A stretch of 64,000 nt of DNA, from positions 372,001 to 436,000 of the forward strand of contig NZ_PUIA01000017.1 in NCBI RefSeq assembly GCF_002967715.1, written 5' to 3'. The notes beneath the pieces were generated by a model that was not told the DNA's origin, did no database searches, and saw nothing but the letters and a program-made list of their open reading frames with translations. Below, piece by piece: positions 8,345 to 18,485 of the stretch. Both the position numbers and the translations under genes were made by a program. This DNA comes from Blastopirellula marina. GTDB lineage: Bacteria; Planctomycetota; Planctomycetia; Pirellulales; Pirellulaceae. Within the stretch, counting starts at the first letter, position 1, and every line of letters begins with the position of its first letter.

Positions 8345-9985
8345 TTACCGCTTCCGATTCGGCTTTGGCCCGTCGCCTGTCAGTGGGCCGGCCAGCGGGG
8401 GCGTCTCGAAGAACTTTCCGTTATCCACCAGGCGAGGATCGCCGCTGGTCTTCAATTCTTCCATGAGCCGAGCGGTCAGTTCTTCTTTGACCTTCTCATA
8501 CTTCGGATCGTCGGCGATGTTGATCATCTGATCCGGGTCGTTCTTCAGATCGTATAGTTCCACCGCCGAACGCTTCCCGAAGCAGCGATCGAAAATCGGT
8601 TTCACTTCCGGATCGGTCCGGTGCATGACCATGAAAGCCTTGGTCGGACCAGCGTCGTCATCCGGGAAGGTCACGAACGTCTTGTTGACTAGTTCGTCGA
8701 GCGTGGGCGGGTTATCGCCGCTCAGATTGTAAGGAGCTCCCATCGGCCAGCGATCTGGCTCGAAGTTGATGATCAACTGATACTCGGCCGTTTGAATGCC
8801 ACGCATCGGATACGGCAGGTGCCCTTCGCGAGCCATCTCAACGTGACGTTCGCGTCCGGTAAACGCCGCGGTGCGCGTCGGATCGACGAGACCTGCCTGG
8901 TCCGACTTCAGCACAGGCCACAAGCTTTTGGCGGTCATTACGGCGGGAATCTTCTGGCCGCCAGCTTCCAGAAACGTCGGAGCCAGATCGGGCAAAATGG
9001 TGAAGTCATCGACCACGCGGCCACCGCTTACGCCTGGGCCAGCCACGGCCAACGAGACGTGCGTGCCGAAGTCGTACAGATTGCACTTTCCTTGCGGGAA
9101 CCCAGGCGGGCCGTGATCACCACTGACAACTATCAGCGTGTTATCGAGCTCGCCTGCTTCTTTTAGCTGCTCAATCAAAATACCTAACGCCGTATCAAAC
9201 GCCTGAATTTCACCCAGGTAATCGGCCAGGTCTTGGCGAACGACCGGCACATCTGGCAGAAACTCGGGCATCTTTCCTTTCAAGTCGTCGGGATTGATTC
9301 CCCACAACTGCTTGCCACTGCCAGCGATCCATTTGCGATGCACGTTGGTTGGACCGAACCAATAACAGAATGGTTGCCCGTCTTCACGATCGTTCAGGAA
9401 GCTGGCAAAGTTACCTCGCACCTGCTGATAAAGTTCTTCTTTCGCTTCATCGGCCGACTTCCCTTTCGATATCAACGCTGTTGCCCGCTGCGAGAACTGA
9501 TTGAACGCTCCGCCGGACTTCTCATAGGCGAACTTGCCACCGCCGTACGGTGCATCGACCGGCGTACCAGGGCTCCACACTTTGTACGTTTCGCCGATAT
9601 GGTAACCACTGTCTTTCAACAGCAGCGGATAGCTAGGGATCGCTGGATCCCAAACAGCACCTTGCAGAATGGCCCCTCGCCCCGTTCGCCAGAAATATTG
9701 GCCCGAAAGAAGCGAGCTCCGGCAAGGCGTGCATGACGGAGCATTCACAAACGCGTTCTTAAACAGAACACCGCGCTTGGCCAACGCGTCGAAATTCGGA
9801 GTCTTCACGACGTCGTTGATGCCGCCCGGCTCAAGCTCTCCATAGATACTGGCCTGTTTGCCCCAGTCGTCGGCAAAGGCAAACAAGATATTCGGGCGTT
9901 TGGTTTCTTCGGCATGAAGCAGGTTTGCAAAGCCGGTCAGGCAGATAGCCGTTAGCGCAAGCAGTAAAGTGCGTTGAATCATCAT
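8345..9985 (-). CDS. Secreted sulfatase (CTPCR site)
   Basis: A 546-residue sulfatase from the Met before a signal peptide ([25 protein letters not shown]). [20 protein letters not shown] is the N-terminal metal motif, and the active site reads CTPCR (Cys85 to Arg89) within [28 protein letters not shown] is the C-terminal metal motif. The family hydrolyses sulfate esters, or occasionally N-sulfate; it resembles the sulfatases often annotated as heparan N-sulfatase-like in planctomycetes. A second Cys in the signature, two residues before the Arg, is unusual. It is convergent with the preceding sulfatase. Confidence 0.9.
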   Translation of the reverse strand: MMIQRTLLLALTAICLTGFANLLHAEETKRPNILFAFADDWGKQASIYGELEPGGINDVVKTPNFDALAKRGVLFKNAFVNAPSCTPCRSSLLSGQYFWRTGRGAILQGAVWDPAIPSYPLLLKDSGYHIGETYKVWSPGTPVDAPYGGGKFAYEKSGGAFNQFSQRATALISKGKSADEAKEELYQQVRGNFASFLNDREDGQPFCYWFGPTNVHRKWIAGSGKQLWGINPDDLKGKMPEFLPDVPVVRQDLADYLGEIQAFDTALGILIEQLKEAGELDNTLIVVSGDHGPPGFPQGKCNLYDFGTHVSLAVAGPGVSGGRVVDDFTILPDLAPTFLEAGGQKIPAVMTAKSLWPVLKSDQAGLVDPTRTAAFTGRERHVEMAREGHLPYPMRGIQTAEYQLIINFEPDRWPMGAPYNLSGDNPPTLDELVNKTFVTFPDDDAGPTKAFMVMHRTDPEVKPIFDRCFGKRSAVELYDLKNDPDQMINIADDPKYEKVKEELTARLMEELKTSGDPRLVDNGKFFETPPLAGPLTGDGPKPNRKR

Positions 9986-10076
9986 AGGAGTGTCCAGAAG
10001 TAGAGTCTCGGCGAGTGCCATCGAAGAATGGCATTTTAGACCGAACGAAGGTGAAACGCACGCGCCGATCCGCCAG

Positions 10077-11390
10077 CTAATCGAATTGACGCACGATCTT
10101 CGTCAGCGTTCTACGGTAGTCGAAGTAATCGACTTCCAACTGATGCCGGGTCGTCGCCAGGAAGTGATCGCGCGAACTCAATCCGATTCCACCAGCTTGT
10201 TTCTGCTCGCGAAACCGCTGGGCGACCTCGCGTCCTTCCTGCTTCGCTTTCAGAAAGCGGGCAATGATTTGCGTTTGCAAATCGGTCAATTGCCACTGAC
10301 CACTGTTGGGCTGAATCATGCCGGCGACAAAGAGCGTATCGTCGGTCGGATGAAACGCATGCAAGTAAAGTTTGGGGACGCCGTTATGCGAGTTGAGCAG
10401 GTCATCCTCAATAAACGGAAACACCAGCTGATAGCCCGTCGCAAACACAACCATGTCGAACGCCTCACGACGACCATCGGTGAACTCAATCGACTCTCCA
10501 TCCCAGCTGCGCACGTCGGGAAAGACCTTTAGCTTCCCATGCCCTGCATAGTAAGGAAGCTGCGAATTGATAATCGGGTGGGCATCGAACAACCCATGCT
10601 CTGGCTTGGGCAATCCGTACCGTTGGGGCTTTCCGATCGTCCAATCAACCACAAACTGTGAAAGCCGTTGCTGCCAGGCCCGCGGGATCGGCCAGCGGCG
10701 AACGCGATCTCCAACCACATCGGCAGGCTTCCCGCGAATGAATTTCGGAAAGAAATGGTAACCGCGCCGCATGCTGATCGCCGCGGACTGGCCATGAATG
10801 GCGGCCTCGACCGCAATATCGCAACCACTGTTACCGGCTCCGACAACGAGAACCCGCTTCCCTTCAAGTTGGCGATGGTGCTTGTAGCTATGGGCGTGCA
10901 GCGACTCACCGGCAAATTGCCCGGCAATGGTCGGCATCATCGGCTCAGCATGGTGTCCGTTGGCAATCACGACGGCAGCGAAAGATTCGGTCGTGCTCTG
11001 GGAACTTCCTTCTTCTCGCAGTTCGATCTGCCACGAGGAGTCTCCTTTTTTTAGGGAAACTACCGAAGTATTTTTCCGAACATAGCGATCCAATTCGAAG
11101 CGTTCTGCGTAAAAGTGTAGATATGCCAGCACTTCCCGATGGCTTGGATACTCTGGGTATTCCTCTGGCATCGGGCAATCGAAGAACTGTGTCATCCCCT
11201 TCGAAGAGATCAAATGTGTCGATTCGTAGACGCTGCTATGGGGCGATCGGATATCCCAATTGCCGCCGATGCCTACATTGCGGTCAACCGCAACAGTGTC
11301 GATTCCGATCTGTCGGAGGTTTTTTAGCGCAACCAAACCGGACGGTCCGGCACCGATTACGAGAACCCGAAATTCATGCTGCGAGGTCAT
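10077..11390 (-). CDS. Flavin-containing monooxygenase-like oxidoreductase
   Basis: A 437-residue FAD/NAD(P)H enzyme. [13 protein letters not shown] (from about residue 13) is the FAD-binding Rossmann motif; [20 protein letters not shown] (about 180-200) is the NADP-binding motif; [15 protein letters not shown] is the ATGY motif of the FMO family. FMOs oxygenate soft nucleophiles (N or S). The length is close to the usual 430-530 residues. No signal peptide. Substrate unknown; the neighbouring sulfatase gene is on the same strand, 91 bp downstream, with no obvious pathway link. Confidence 0.85.
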   Translation of the reverse strand: MTSQHEFRVLVIGAGPSGLVALKNLRQIGIDTVAVDRNVGIGGNWDIRSPHSSVYESTHLISSKGMTQFFDCPMPEEYPEYPSHREVLAYLHFYAERFELDRYVRKNTSVVSLKKGDSSWQIELREEGSSQSTTESFAAVVIANGHHAEPMMPTIAGQFAGESLHAHSYKHHRQLEGKRVLVVGAGNSGCDIAVEAAIHGQSAAISMRRGYHFFPKFIRGKPADVVGDRVRRWPIPRAWQQRLSQFVVDWTIGKPQRYGLPKPEHGLFDAHPIINSQLPYYAGHGKLKVFPDVRSWDGESIEFTDGRREAFDMVVFATGYQLVFPFIEDDLLNSHNGVPKLYLHAFHPTDDTLFVAGMIQPNSGQWQLTDLQTQIIARFLKAKQEGREVAQRFREQKQAGGIGLSSRDHFLATTRHQLEVDYFDYRRTLTKIVRQFD

Positions 11391-11910
11391 GTGGCCAATT
11401 GTAACGACTTTTTCAATTGTCCGAGATCGTGGTAGCTGCGCGAAATTTTATGCCATAGATCGAGTTTAAATTTGGGTATGTCTTGCCTTACAAAAAGATG
11501 GTCACAAAGTGCCCATAGATATTTTTCACTTGAATGGAGATATTTTACAGAAACCCTTTCGCCCTGCCGGGGTTTCAATATTTAATTACTTCTTTTTTCG
11601 TAATTACAAAGTATCCTCGTAACCTTTTTACTTGTCTCGGCTTACGTTCATAAGCTATGTTTTGTGGTTAATAGTTAGCCACCTACGGACTGCCGCACTC
11701 AAAAAATGTTGTCTTTTTGCCAATTCTCGAAATAATAAGTTTCTTAGGTAGCGAAATTCTTTCGAGAGAAGTTACAATTTCATTTCACGGGATATCTTTA
11801 AACAGGAGAACCCGGAACTCCTCCTGCATCTAAGATCAACGGCACTACCCCTAAGGTGCCAGCCCAACTAGACCCAAGTTGCTTGGAAAACTTTAGAAGA
11901 GGCTTTACCC
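11391..11910. other. Long AT-rich intergenic leader (520 bp)
   Basis: This stretch is clearly more AT-rich than its surroundings, especially 11430-11800 (long T/A runs). I find no convincing gene. Close to the downstream start there are two small possible hairpins, AGGAG (11804-11808) with CTCCT (11818-11822) and GGCAC (11841-11845) with GTGCC (11856-11860). It presumably holds the divergent promoters of the FMO gene and the 11911 gene, and may carry a structured 5' leader; this is inference. Confidence 0.4.
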
Positions 11911-13017
11911 ATGCGTTTTAACAAGATTACATCGGCGGAAGACTTTCAGCTGATCAACAGTTTCGATGAGGTCAAACAACGGCTTCTCGAAGATAAGAAG
12001 TACTCTGATCGTTTAGACAAACCGCTCGCTTACTGGGCGCTCCCTAACGATCGCCGCTTGCCACTGGCATTTCTCGGCCGCACGATCGGCGACTTACTGG
12101 CAACTCCGTTCGACGAACTCTCGGCGACCCCAGGTATCGGTCAGAAGAAGATCAGCTCGCTGGTCACGCTGTTGAATCGAGCAACCAAGGAAGACGCCGG
12201 CTTCGAGCCATCCCTGGCCGCTGCCAAGGAAGCCCCAGCTGACGACAACTTCTCGACGAAGAGCCCTCTGGACGCTGATGGCAAGTTCGATCCTTCCCTC
12301 GTTTCGGAAGTTTTGTGGCTTCGCTGGCGAGAAACGGTTCGCCGTCACAACCTCGGCAACGAGCGCCTTGGCCGTCTTGCTCCGACACTGACCGATCTGC
12401 CGACCGTCATCTGGAACACGCCGCTCGAATTCTACATGGGGCACAGCCTGGCCGAAATTCGCCGCTTGAAGACCCATGGCGAGAAGCGAGTCCGAGTCGT
12501 GCTCGAAGTCTTCTATCGCGTTCACGAAACGCTCGACCTAGCCCAAGGCCAACCACATTTGGCGATCGCTCTGCGTCCCAAGATGGTTCCTGTCCTTGAA
12601 ACTTGGGGACTGGATCGCCTGATCAGCGAAACGCCTTTAAGCCGCAGTGAAGTGATGGATCGCCTGACCCGCCCGCTGCTGCAGCAGATTTTGACCGACG
12701 CCGGTCAAACGGTTTATGACCTGGCCGCTGGTCGTCTGGGCATCGAATCGGCTCCGCAGAGCGTTCGCATGCAGGCCCGTAACTTGGGTGTCACCCGAGC
12801 TCGCATCTACCAACTGCTGGAAGACTGCCAGAAGATCATGGCCGTCCGCTGGCCCGAAGGCCGTGCGATCCTCGAATCGCTTTGCCGCAAGGTCGAAGAA
12901 AAGCCCGGCGAAGGGGAAGCACGCCAGTTGCTGACCGCAACGAGAGACCTCTTCTACGCCGTGAAGAGCGAAGAAGACGAAGCCGATGTTGAAGAATCGG
13001 AAGTTGCCAGCGTGTAA
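11911..13017 (+). CDS. Putative transcription-associated protein with alpha-CTD-like and sigma-4-like segments
   Basis: A 368-residue protein I cannot name. Residues about 48-90 (LPLAFLGRTIGDLLATPFDELSATPGIGQKKISSLV) read like the helix-hairpin-helix fold of the RNA polymerase alpha C-terminal domain. A second related segment, GHSLAEIRRLKTHGEKRVRVVLEVF, lies at about 177-202. Near the C-terminus, ARNLGVTRARIYQLLEDCQKIM resembles the helix-turn-helix of sigma region 4. The last 20 residues are strongly acidic. These features suggest a DNA-binding regulator or accessory factor of RNA polymerase, cytoplasmic. It has a long AT-rich leader and its own terminator, so it is monocistronic. Assignment rests on motif resemblance only. 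Confidence 0.6.
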   Translation: MRFNKITSAEDFQLINSFDEVKQRLLEDKKYSDRLDKPLAYWALPNDRRLPLAFLGRTIGDLLATPFDELSATPGIGQKKISSLVTLLNRATKEDAGFEPSLAAAKEAPADDNFSTKSPLDADGKFDPSLVSEVLWLRWRETVRRHNLGNERLGRLAPTLTDLPTVIWNTPLEFYMGHSLAEIRRLKTHGEKRVRVVLEVFYRVHETLDLAQGQPHLAIALRPKMVPVLETWGLDRLISETPLSRSEVMDRLTRPLLQQILTDAGQTVYDLAAGRLGIESAPQSVRMQARNLGVTRARIYQLLEDCQKIMAVRWPEGRAILESLCRKVEEKPGEGEARQLLTATRDLFYAVKSEEDEADVEESEVASV

Positions 13018-13043
13018 CTTGCCGGCTTGGCATGACGAAAAAC

Positions 13044-13078
13044 AAAAACGCGTCCAGAGTTCCTGGACGCGTTTTTTT
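13044..13078 (+). terminator. Intrinsic terminator
   Basis: Stem AAAAACGCGTCCAG / CTGGACGCGTTTTT with a 5-nt loop, followed by a T-run, 26 bp after the stop codon of the 11911 gene. The A-run on the other side lets it also serve the convergent glycosyltransferase. Confidence 0.9.
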
Positions 13079-13134
13079 GTGCCATCGGCTAGGCTTCGTG
13101 GCTATCCCATTGCATGCCACGCCTACCGGCCTAC

Positions 13135-14034
13135 TCAGGCCGCGTTGCGATGCAATCTGGGGCCGGGATGATCATTGCGTGGATCGAACCGGAAGGTTTG
13201 ATCGCGTCCTTCGACCACGGCTCGTATGTCATCCAAATCTGGCAGGCGATGCAGGGCGGCCTTCGTATCCGCTTTCACCGTAAGAGCAGACATCATCGTC
13301 GAAATAGAGCCACTTCCTACGCTACGCGAGAGCCAGCCTAACTTCCCGCCATGCTTGCCGCGAGAACCGAACCACTCTTGATGCCGCAACTGAAGTGTCT
13401 TTGCCAGGCGAATCCGGTCGGAAGTTACGCGGCCCAGTTGGTTCGGTTCGTTCAAATAAACGTGCGCCCCGGCTGCCACTTCGCACATACCACCGGCTTC
13501 GGCAATCCAAAGACCGATATCGAGGTCGGCGTATTGCTCCATCCGTGTGCAGAAACCACCTACCGCTGCTAGCAGTGAATAGCGGTAGAAAGCTGCCTGC
13601 AGCATCGGTGCTTGCATGCTGTCAACCGAGCCGGCGGCACGCATCCCGAAATCATCCGCCAGCACGCCATGCACAGGCTCGTTACCGTCCGAGAAGTACA
13701 CCTGCGGGGCAACCGCCATGACTTCCGTCTGCTGAAAGCATGCCAGAGCATCTTCCAGCCAGCCTGCGTCTACAGTGGCACCAGCGGCCAGCGTATGAAC
13801 GATCGGAGCGTTGCACATCGACCAAGCCACCGCCAGCAGTTCGACTTCACTGCGAGCCGCAGGAACTTCAATCAGGCGGACTTCTTCAGCAATATTGTAA
13901 GGGTCGTCGTAGTAACCAGAATGAGGCACAACAATCTCACAGTAGCTGGGACGATTCTCCAGCAGCGAGATCAAGGTTGTTTCCAGTCGGTGAGCGTTGT
14001 CAACGCTCGGAATGACGATCGAGACTTTCAGCAC
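13135..14034 (-). CDS. Family 2-like glycosyltransferase
   Basis: A 299-residue protein starting MLKVSIVIPSVDNAHRLETTLISLLENRP, the nucleotide-sugar binding start of GT-A fold family 2 enzymes. The usual DxD region is weak: LAAGATVDAGWLEDALACF occupies the expected position. The segment GVLADDFGMRAAG to AVGGFCTRMEQYADLDIGLWIAEAGG follows the acceptor-domain pattern (GGFxxxxxxxxDxDL). No membrane segment. It probably transfers a sugar to a surface polymer, donor unknown. It stands alone, with the downstream neighbour convergent. Confidence 0.75.
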   Translation of the reverse strand: MLKVSIVIPSVDNAHRLETTLISLLENRPSYCEIVVPHSGYYDDPYNIAEEVRLIEVPAARSEVELLAVAWSMCNAPIVHTLAAGATVDAGWLEDALACFQQTEVMAVAPQVYFSDGNEPVHGVLADDFGMRAAGSVDSMQAPMLQAAFYRYSLLAAVGGFCTRMEQYADLDIGLWIAEAGGMCEVAAGAHVYLNEPNQLGRVTSDRIRLAKTLQLRHQEWFGSRGKHGGKLGWLSRSVGSGSISTMMSALTVKADTKAALHRLPDLDDIRAVVEGRDQTFRFDPRNDHPGPRLHRNAA

Positions 14035-14337
14035 AGAAACTTATCCTTCTGCCGCGGCCTGACACTCAGGGGGAAGACCAAGGTACGCTAGGTAGGGCTA
14101 GATTGGCCGGGCTCACGTTGGAATAATTCGGACCAAATGCGGTCACAAGTTTACCTGTTTTGCCTCAAAACCGACGATGCCGCTGGCAGAAAGATGCACA
14201 GAGGCCAGGCTAGCAGCTAGCATTCGCCCGAGCGGAAACATGATAGAGGCACGAATGCATCAGGCTGCGTCCAGAACCATGCCGCTGCACGAGACACATG
14301 AGCAAGTCTCAAACGGCCAAGCCCCCTGCGGAAGAAC
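14035..14337. other. Intergenic stretch, nothing recognised
   Basis: This lies upstream of the glycosyltransferase and downstream of the lipoprotein gene. It contains a short near-palindrome GCTAGCAGCTAGC around 14210-14222 but no clear terminator, RNA gene or coding frame. Confidence 0.5.
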
Positions 14338-14811
14338 TCAGGGAGTCAGTTCGAAGTCGATCGTATTCTTGCCTGCAACGATATCGGCTTTCAGTTCACT
14401 GGTATTTGGCCGGCTATACTTTTCAGGAAGTAGATGGCCGCGAGGCTTCGACGGCGCACTTCGCTGGTTCGGATTGTAATTTGGGTCTTCCTCGGTGCTG
14501 GCGGTCTCCGTCAGAGGCTCTCGTTTGACAATCGTCACCTGGTAATGCCCTGGCCGCGTTCCGCCAGGAATGCTGGCAGAACTCAGCTGAAACTTCCCTT
14601 CTTCATTCGTTTTACCAACCGCTGCGTCGCCGGAATCGGAGCGAAACACGACGACCGCGTCCACCACCTTCGCGCCTTGCATCGTCACCGTTCCCTCAAC
14701 CGACGCCGCGTCGCTGGGCAGGCCATTCGAGGAACACCCACCCCAGGCCAATACACCAAGCATCAACCAAACCCATTGCCACGATCGGGCATGCCCTGTG
14801 GGAAAAGACAT
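14338..14811 (-). CDS. Transthyretin-like/CarboxypepD_reg lipoprotein
   Basis: A 157-residue protein from the second in-frame Met (MSFPTGHARSW). The hydrophobic stretch WQWVWLMLGVLAWGGCSS ends in a Cys that is a plausible but non-canonical lipobox. The mature part SVEGTVTMQGAKVVDAVVVFRSDSGDAAVGKTNEEGKFQLSS with GHYQVTIVKREP is a small beta-sandwich of the carboxypeptidase-regulatory/transthyretin type, common in planctomycete lipoproteins. It follows a DUF1559 pilin-like gene by 113 bp, the same pairing as at 59809-61276. Likely periplasmic or envelope-bound; function unknown. Confidence 0.75.
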   Translation of the reverse strand: MSFPTGHARSWQWVWLMLGVLAWGGCSSNGLPSDAASVEGTVTMQGAKVVDAVVVFRSDSGDAAVGKTNEEGKFQLSSASIPGGTRPGHYQVTIVKREPLTETASTEEDPNYNPNQRSAPSKPRGHLLPEKYSRPNTSELKADIVAGKNTIDFELTP

Positions 14812-14924
14812 AGAAACATCTCGCTCATTCGAAAGTAGATCACGTAAGTTCAAGAGGCCCGCCAGCGTTGGGACCGGTAAGCCTCGACAATCCCGACAGG
14901 ATGCCGGAAGAACGCAGCTTGGTC

Positions 14925-16019
14925 TTACGAGCCGATGTTTACTTCGCCACCGGCTTTACTTCCCAAAGCACCCCAAACGCCGTATGGGCTGAGACTATTC
15001 GAATTCTCAGCGGAACTTAGGTTGCCGGTATCGATTGTGTCTGGAACAAAGTGAGTCGACCCGTCGGCACGCAACGTTAATACGCCACCTGGATGATTAC
15101 TCGTCGGAGCGATCAACGAAGTGACGCTGTCGCCGCTACCGTTGTTCCCCTCGACGCAACTGGGCGAGTTGGGAGGCAGCACCGTCATAAAGCCAGCTCG
15201 CTCGGTCTGACCATCAGCAAACCACCAACCGCCGCGCCCTTTCACGGCACTTGCGTCCAGGTAGAAGCGACCACTTGCTTCTGCTAGGCAGTTGATCGGA
15301 CTTGTCGTCAAATCACTTACGCCGGTGACAACCCCTTCAGTAACGCGGATCTGACCGGAACGTGCGCCTAGACTGTATTCGTTTACGTTTCGTTCGCTCA
15401 TGGCAATGGTATTGCTGGTTCCGTCAGTGATGTCGCGGAACGATGTCCCGTCGCGTTTGGCAAACAAGCCTCGAACCTTCGTTGCGTCGCGGGTGTTGCC
15501 CATCGAATCGCCTAAGCTGAATCGATAGTTGAAGTGGTTGGTGAGCGTTCCGGAGTAGCTGTCAGAAGGGCAACGATACATTTCGGGACACACATTCCAA
15601 GGCCCCCAAGATTCCCATGTGTTGCCACCATACGGCGGCTTCGAGGCGTCGCCCGCAGCAATGCGATCGAACATCGCGTTCTGTTCAACAAACGGCAGCA
15701 GTGGAATCAGACCGTTCAAGCGACCATTGTTCTGAGTCGATCCGCTTGTGGTCCCTGTGGCCCGGGGAACAAAGCTGCCGTACGTGTCATGATAGTTATG
15801 TAAAGCTAATCCCAACTGTTTTAGATTGTTGGAACACTGCATACGCCGGGCAGCCTCACGAGCCTGCTGCACAGCTGGCAGCAGTAGCGCAATTAAGACC
15901 CCGATAATGGCTATAACGACCAGCAGTTCCACCAACGTAAAACCCAATTTACGAACCGTGACGCTTGCTTGAGGACGACTGAACACTGAGTAATTCAGAA
16001 TCGGAAAGGAACGAAGCAT
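14925..16019 (-). CDS. DUF1559 pilin-like (type II pseudopilin-like) protein
   Basis: A 364-residue protein. After a short leader, the prepilin-type N-methylation site [20 protein letters not shown] is followed by [37 protein letters not shown], the classical planctomycete DUF1559 start. The C-terminus has the H-X9-DG signature ([13 protein letters not shown]). Such proteins are predicted to be cleaved by prepilin peptidase and assembled at or anchored in the envelope. Met at 16019 was chosen because it gives a short leader; an upstream open frame adds 63 unlikely residues. The next gene is a small lipoprotein. Confidence 0.9.
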   Translation of the reverse strand: MLRSFPILNYSVFSRPQASVTVRKLGFTLVELLVVIAIIGVLIALLLPAVQQAREAARRMQCSNNLKQLGLALHNYHDTYGSFVPRATGTTSGSTQNNGRLNGLIPLLPFVEQNAMFDRIAAGDASKPPYGGNTWESWGPWNVCPEMYRCPSDSYSGTLTNHFNYRFSLGDSMGNTRDATKVRGLFAKRDGTSFRDITDGTSNTIAMSERNVNEYSLGARSGQIRVTEGVVTGVSDLTTSPINCLAEASGRFYLDASAVKGRGGWWFADGQTERAGFMTVLPPNSPSCVEGNNGSGDSVTSLIAPTSNHPGGVLTLRADGSTHFVPDTIDTGNLSSAENSNSLSPYGVWGALGSKAGGEVNIGS

Positions 16020-16254
16020 AAGTAGAGCCGGATGAAAAACGTGTGGGGTGAGAGAGGCCAGCAAACCAACGGCCGACCAAGAAAAATGTAATCTCGGCGA
16101 TGCAGTGGAGGGGGATCTTACGCCGAGAAGGGGAGGGAAAGAACAATCAATAACTATTAGTTTTGTTATGTTATTGCCAGAACATAAAAAGTTCAAGCAA
16201 TTACACAAGGTAATGGTGGTTCGCAGGCTTCAAAACGTGCTACATGACCGTATT

Positions 16255-17499
16255 TTAGGTGGTTCGCGGCTCGCTCGCCCACAGCTCTAACATCTTCAGA
16301 ACCAACTCAACCGCTTGTTCCATTTCATCCAAACAGGCCCATTCCAAGGGCGAGTGAGGGTTGTGCTGCCCGGTCGATAGATTTGGTGTCGGCAATCCCA
16401 TCGCTGTCAGCTGCGAACCATCGGTCCCACCTCGAATGACGCGTTTGTTGCAAGGACGTTCCAGCGCACGATGGGCCTTTTCGGCAATCGGCACGGCGCG
16501 AGGTTCCTTTTCCAGGCCGTCTCGCAAATTCCGATACTGCTGTGTGATGGTCACCTTGATCTCGCACCCGGGAAAATCTCCTTCGACCTCTTTCGCCAGA
16601 TCGCGGATTAGCTGGGCCTGGGCTTCTAGTTCGTCGGTATCGAAGCTGCGAAGCAGGCACTGGACAGTCGTTTCCGCGACACCTCCCTCGACGATATAAG
16701 GATGGATAAAGCCATCGCGCTGGTCCGTCGTTTCTGGCGAAAGCCGATCGGTGGGCAACTTGGCGACCAATGCACCTGCGGCGCGTATCGCGTTGACCAT
16801 GCGTCCTTTGCCGATCGAGGGATGAATGTTCACTCCCTTCACGGTCACTGTAGCCAGGTCGGCGGAAAACGTCTCTTCGTTCAACTCGTTCGCGCCTGGG
16901 CCATCGAGCGTATAGCACACATCGGCCCCTAGTTTCGCAAGATCGACGTGATCGACCCCGTGGCCGATTTCTTCGTCGCAAGTAAACAGAATCTTGAGCG
17001 TCCCGATTTCAGGCCCCTTCCTTTCCAGCACTCGCTGGGCGACTTCCATGATGACCGCGATGCCTGCCTTATCGTCTCCACCCAATAGCGTTGTGCCATC
17101 GGTGGTGATCAGCGTGCAGCCGTGCAGATCGTTGAGTTCGGGGTTTTCGCGAACGGTGATCACCTTCGACGGATCGCCTGGCAAGGGAATGTCGCCGCCG
17201 GAGTAGTCCTCGATGACCTGTGGCTTGACGTTTTTCCCAGTCGTTTCAGGCGAAGTATCGACGTGGGAATTAAGTGCCACCACAGGGCAGTCCATCACCT
17301 TTCCTTGAACCGTTCCGTATACCAGGCCGTGTTCGTCTTGTACCGCGTCGACAACCCCCATCTGCAGGAGTTCGTCGGTTAACAATTTGCCGAGCACCAA
17401 CTGCCCATCGCTGCTGGGGTACTTACCGCCGGGGTGACCTGCGGTCGTGTCGATCTGGGTGTATTTGAGAAATCGCTGGAGTAAACGTTCGCGGCTCAT
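16255..17499 (-). CDS. pepT: Peptidase T (tripeptide aminopeptidase)
   Basis: A 414-residue M20-family zinc peptidase that removes the N-terminal residue of tripeptides in the cytoplasm. The protein opens MSRERLLQRFLKYTQIDTTA; ALNSHVDTSPET carries the first zinc ligand (His79) and Asp81; TTLLGGDDKAGIA gives the bridging Asp; FTCDEEIGHG supplies the catalytic and zinc Glu pair; GVNIHPSIGKGRMVNA belongs to the dimerisation lid. The RGGTDGSQLTAMGLPTPNLSTGQHNPHSP block near the C-terminus is characteristic of PepT. Full length. No partner gene is evident. Confidence 0.93.
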   Translation of the reverse strand: MSRERLLQRFLKYTQIDTTAGHPGGKYPSSDGQLVLGKLLTDELLQMGVVDAVQDEHGLVYGTVQGKVMDCPVVALNSHVDTSPETTGKNVKPQVIEDYSGGDIPLPGDPSKVITVRENPELNDLHGCTLITTDGTTLLGGDDKAGIAVIMEVAQRVLERKGPEIGTLKILFTCDEEIGHGVDHVDLAKLGADVCYTLDGPGANELNEETFSADLATVTVKGVNIHPSIGKGRMVNAIRAAGALVAKLPTDRLSPETTDQRDGFIHPYIVEGGVAETTVQCLLRSFDTDELEAQAQLIRDLAKEVEGDFPGCEIKVTITQQYRNLRDGLEKEPRAVPIAEKAHRALERPCNKRVIRGGTDGSQLTAMGLPTPNLSTGQHNPHSPLEWACLDEMEQAVELVLKMLELWASEPRTT

Positions 17500-17651
17500 G
17501 GAGGTTCCTTCGAAGGAAGCATAGTCAGTTCCCTCCAGCTTAGTGAAACCGGGCAGAATTCGACACCCTCCGTCGTTATTCCCCAGGCGTTGTGATACGT
17601 TGGTGGTCTGAGCAAGGCATTTCAGCTAGTTCTTTGGGGAAGGATAACGCA

Positions 17652-18482
17652 ATGGCGGAAGCGGCGGTTCGGTATTTGGTGTTCGATGTGGAATCGGTCG
17701 CCGACGGCAACCTCGTTTCTCGGTTGAAATATCCGGACGAGGGGCTCTCGCCTGAAGAAGCCGTCAATCGCTTTCGTGCCGAGTTGCTCGAAGAAAAAGG
17801 AAGTGACTTCATCCCCTATACCTACCAGATGCCTGTTTCGGTAGCGATCGCCAAGCTCGACATCGAGTTGAACCTGATCGATCAGGTGGTACTGGACGCC
17901 CCCAAGTTTCGCCCGCCGATCATTACCGATCACTTCTGGCGTGGCTGGAAAGCATACCGCCGGCCGACATTCGTGACCTTCAATGGCCGCGCATTCGATA
18001 TTCCGCTCATGGAATTGGCCGCATTTCGTTTCGGGTTGAGCGTGCCGGATTGGTTCAACTTGAACGCCAAGAACTTCGAGCAATCGCGTTATCGCTACAA
18101 CAACGATTCCCACTTCGACCTGTACGATGTGCTGACCAATTATGGGGCCAGCCGCTTCACAGGTGGCTTGAACCTGGCCGCGAACTTGCTGGGCAAGCCT
18201 GGCAAGATGGAGATTGAAGGGCACATGGTGCAAGACCTGTATCACGAAGGAAGGCTCGAAGAGATCAACGAGTACTGCCGCTGCGACGTGCTCGACACCT
18301 ACTTTGTCTTCCTCCGCTGCTGCGTGATGCTCGGGAAGATCACGCTCGACCGCGAGCAGGAATTGATTCACCAAACCAAGACCTGGCTCGAAGACCGAGC
18401 CAACGAAACGCCCATCTATCAGACTTACTTAGAAGGCTGGGGCGATTGGGAAAATCCCTGGGATTCAGACGCTGGGGAGTAA
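17652..18482 (+). CDS. Predicted 3'-5' exonuclease of the PolB-like (DnaQ-fold) type
   Basis: A 276-residue RNase H-fold protein. RYLVFDVESVADGNL carries the exo I acidic pair (DVE); PTFVTFNGRAFDIPLMELAAFR is the exo II region with the Asp of FDIP; ASRFTGGLNLAANLLG and YCRCDVLDTYFVFLR include the exo III Asp. This matches the family described as predicted 3'-5' exonuclease related to the PolB exonuclease domain. The start is set by AAGGA 8 nt upstream of ATG 17652. It leads a run of six plus-strand genes. Confidence 0.85.
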   Translation: MAEAAVRYLVFDVESVADGNLVSRLKYPDEGLSPEEAVNRFRAELLEEKGSDFIPYTYQMPVSVAIAKLDIELNLIDQVVLDAPKFRPPIITDHFWRGWKAYRRPTFVTFNGRAFDIPLMELAAFRFGLSVPDWFNLNAKNFEQSRYRYNNDSHFDLYDVLTNYGASRFTGGLNLAANLLGKPGKMEIEGHMVQDLYHEGRLEEINEYCRCDVLDTYFVFLRCCVMLGKITLDREQELIHQTKTWLEDRANETPIYQTYLEGWGDWENPWDSDAGE

Positions 18483-18485
18483 CTC

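Noticed and set aside
11387-11578. A 63-codon minus-strand frame upstream of the FMO gene.
   Set aside because: It lies in the AT-rich leader, has no ribosome site or motif, and ends over the FMO start; probably chance.
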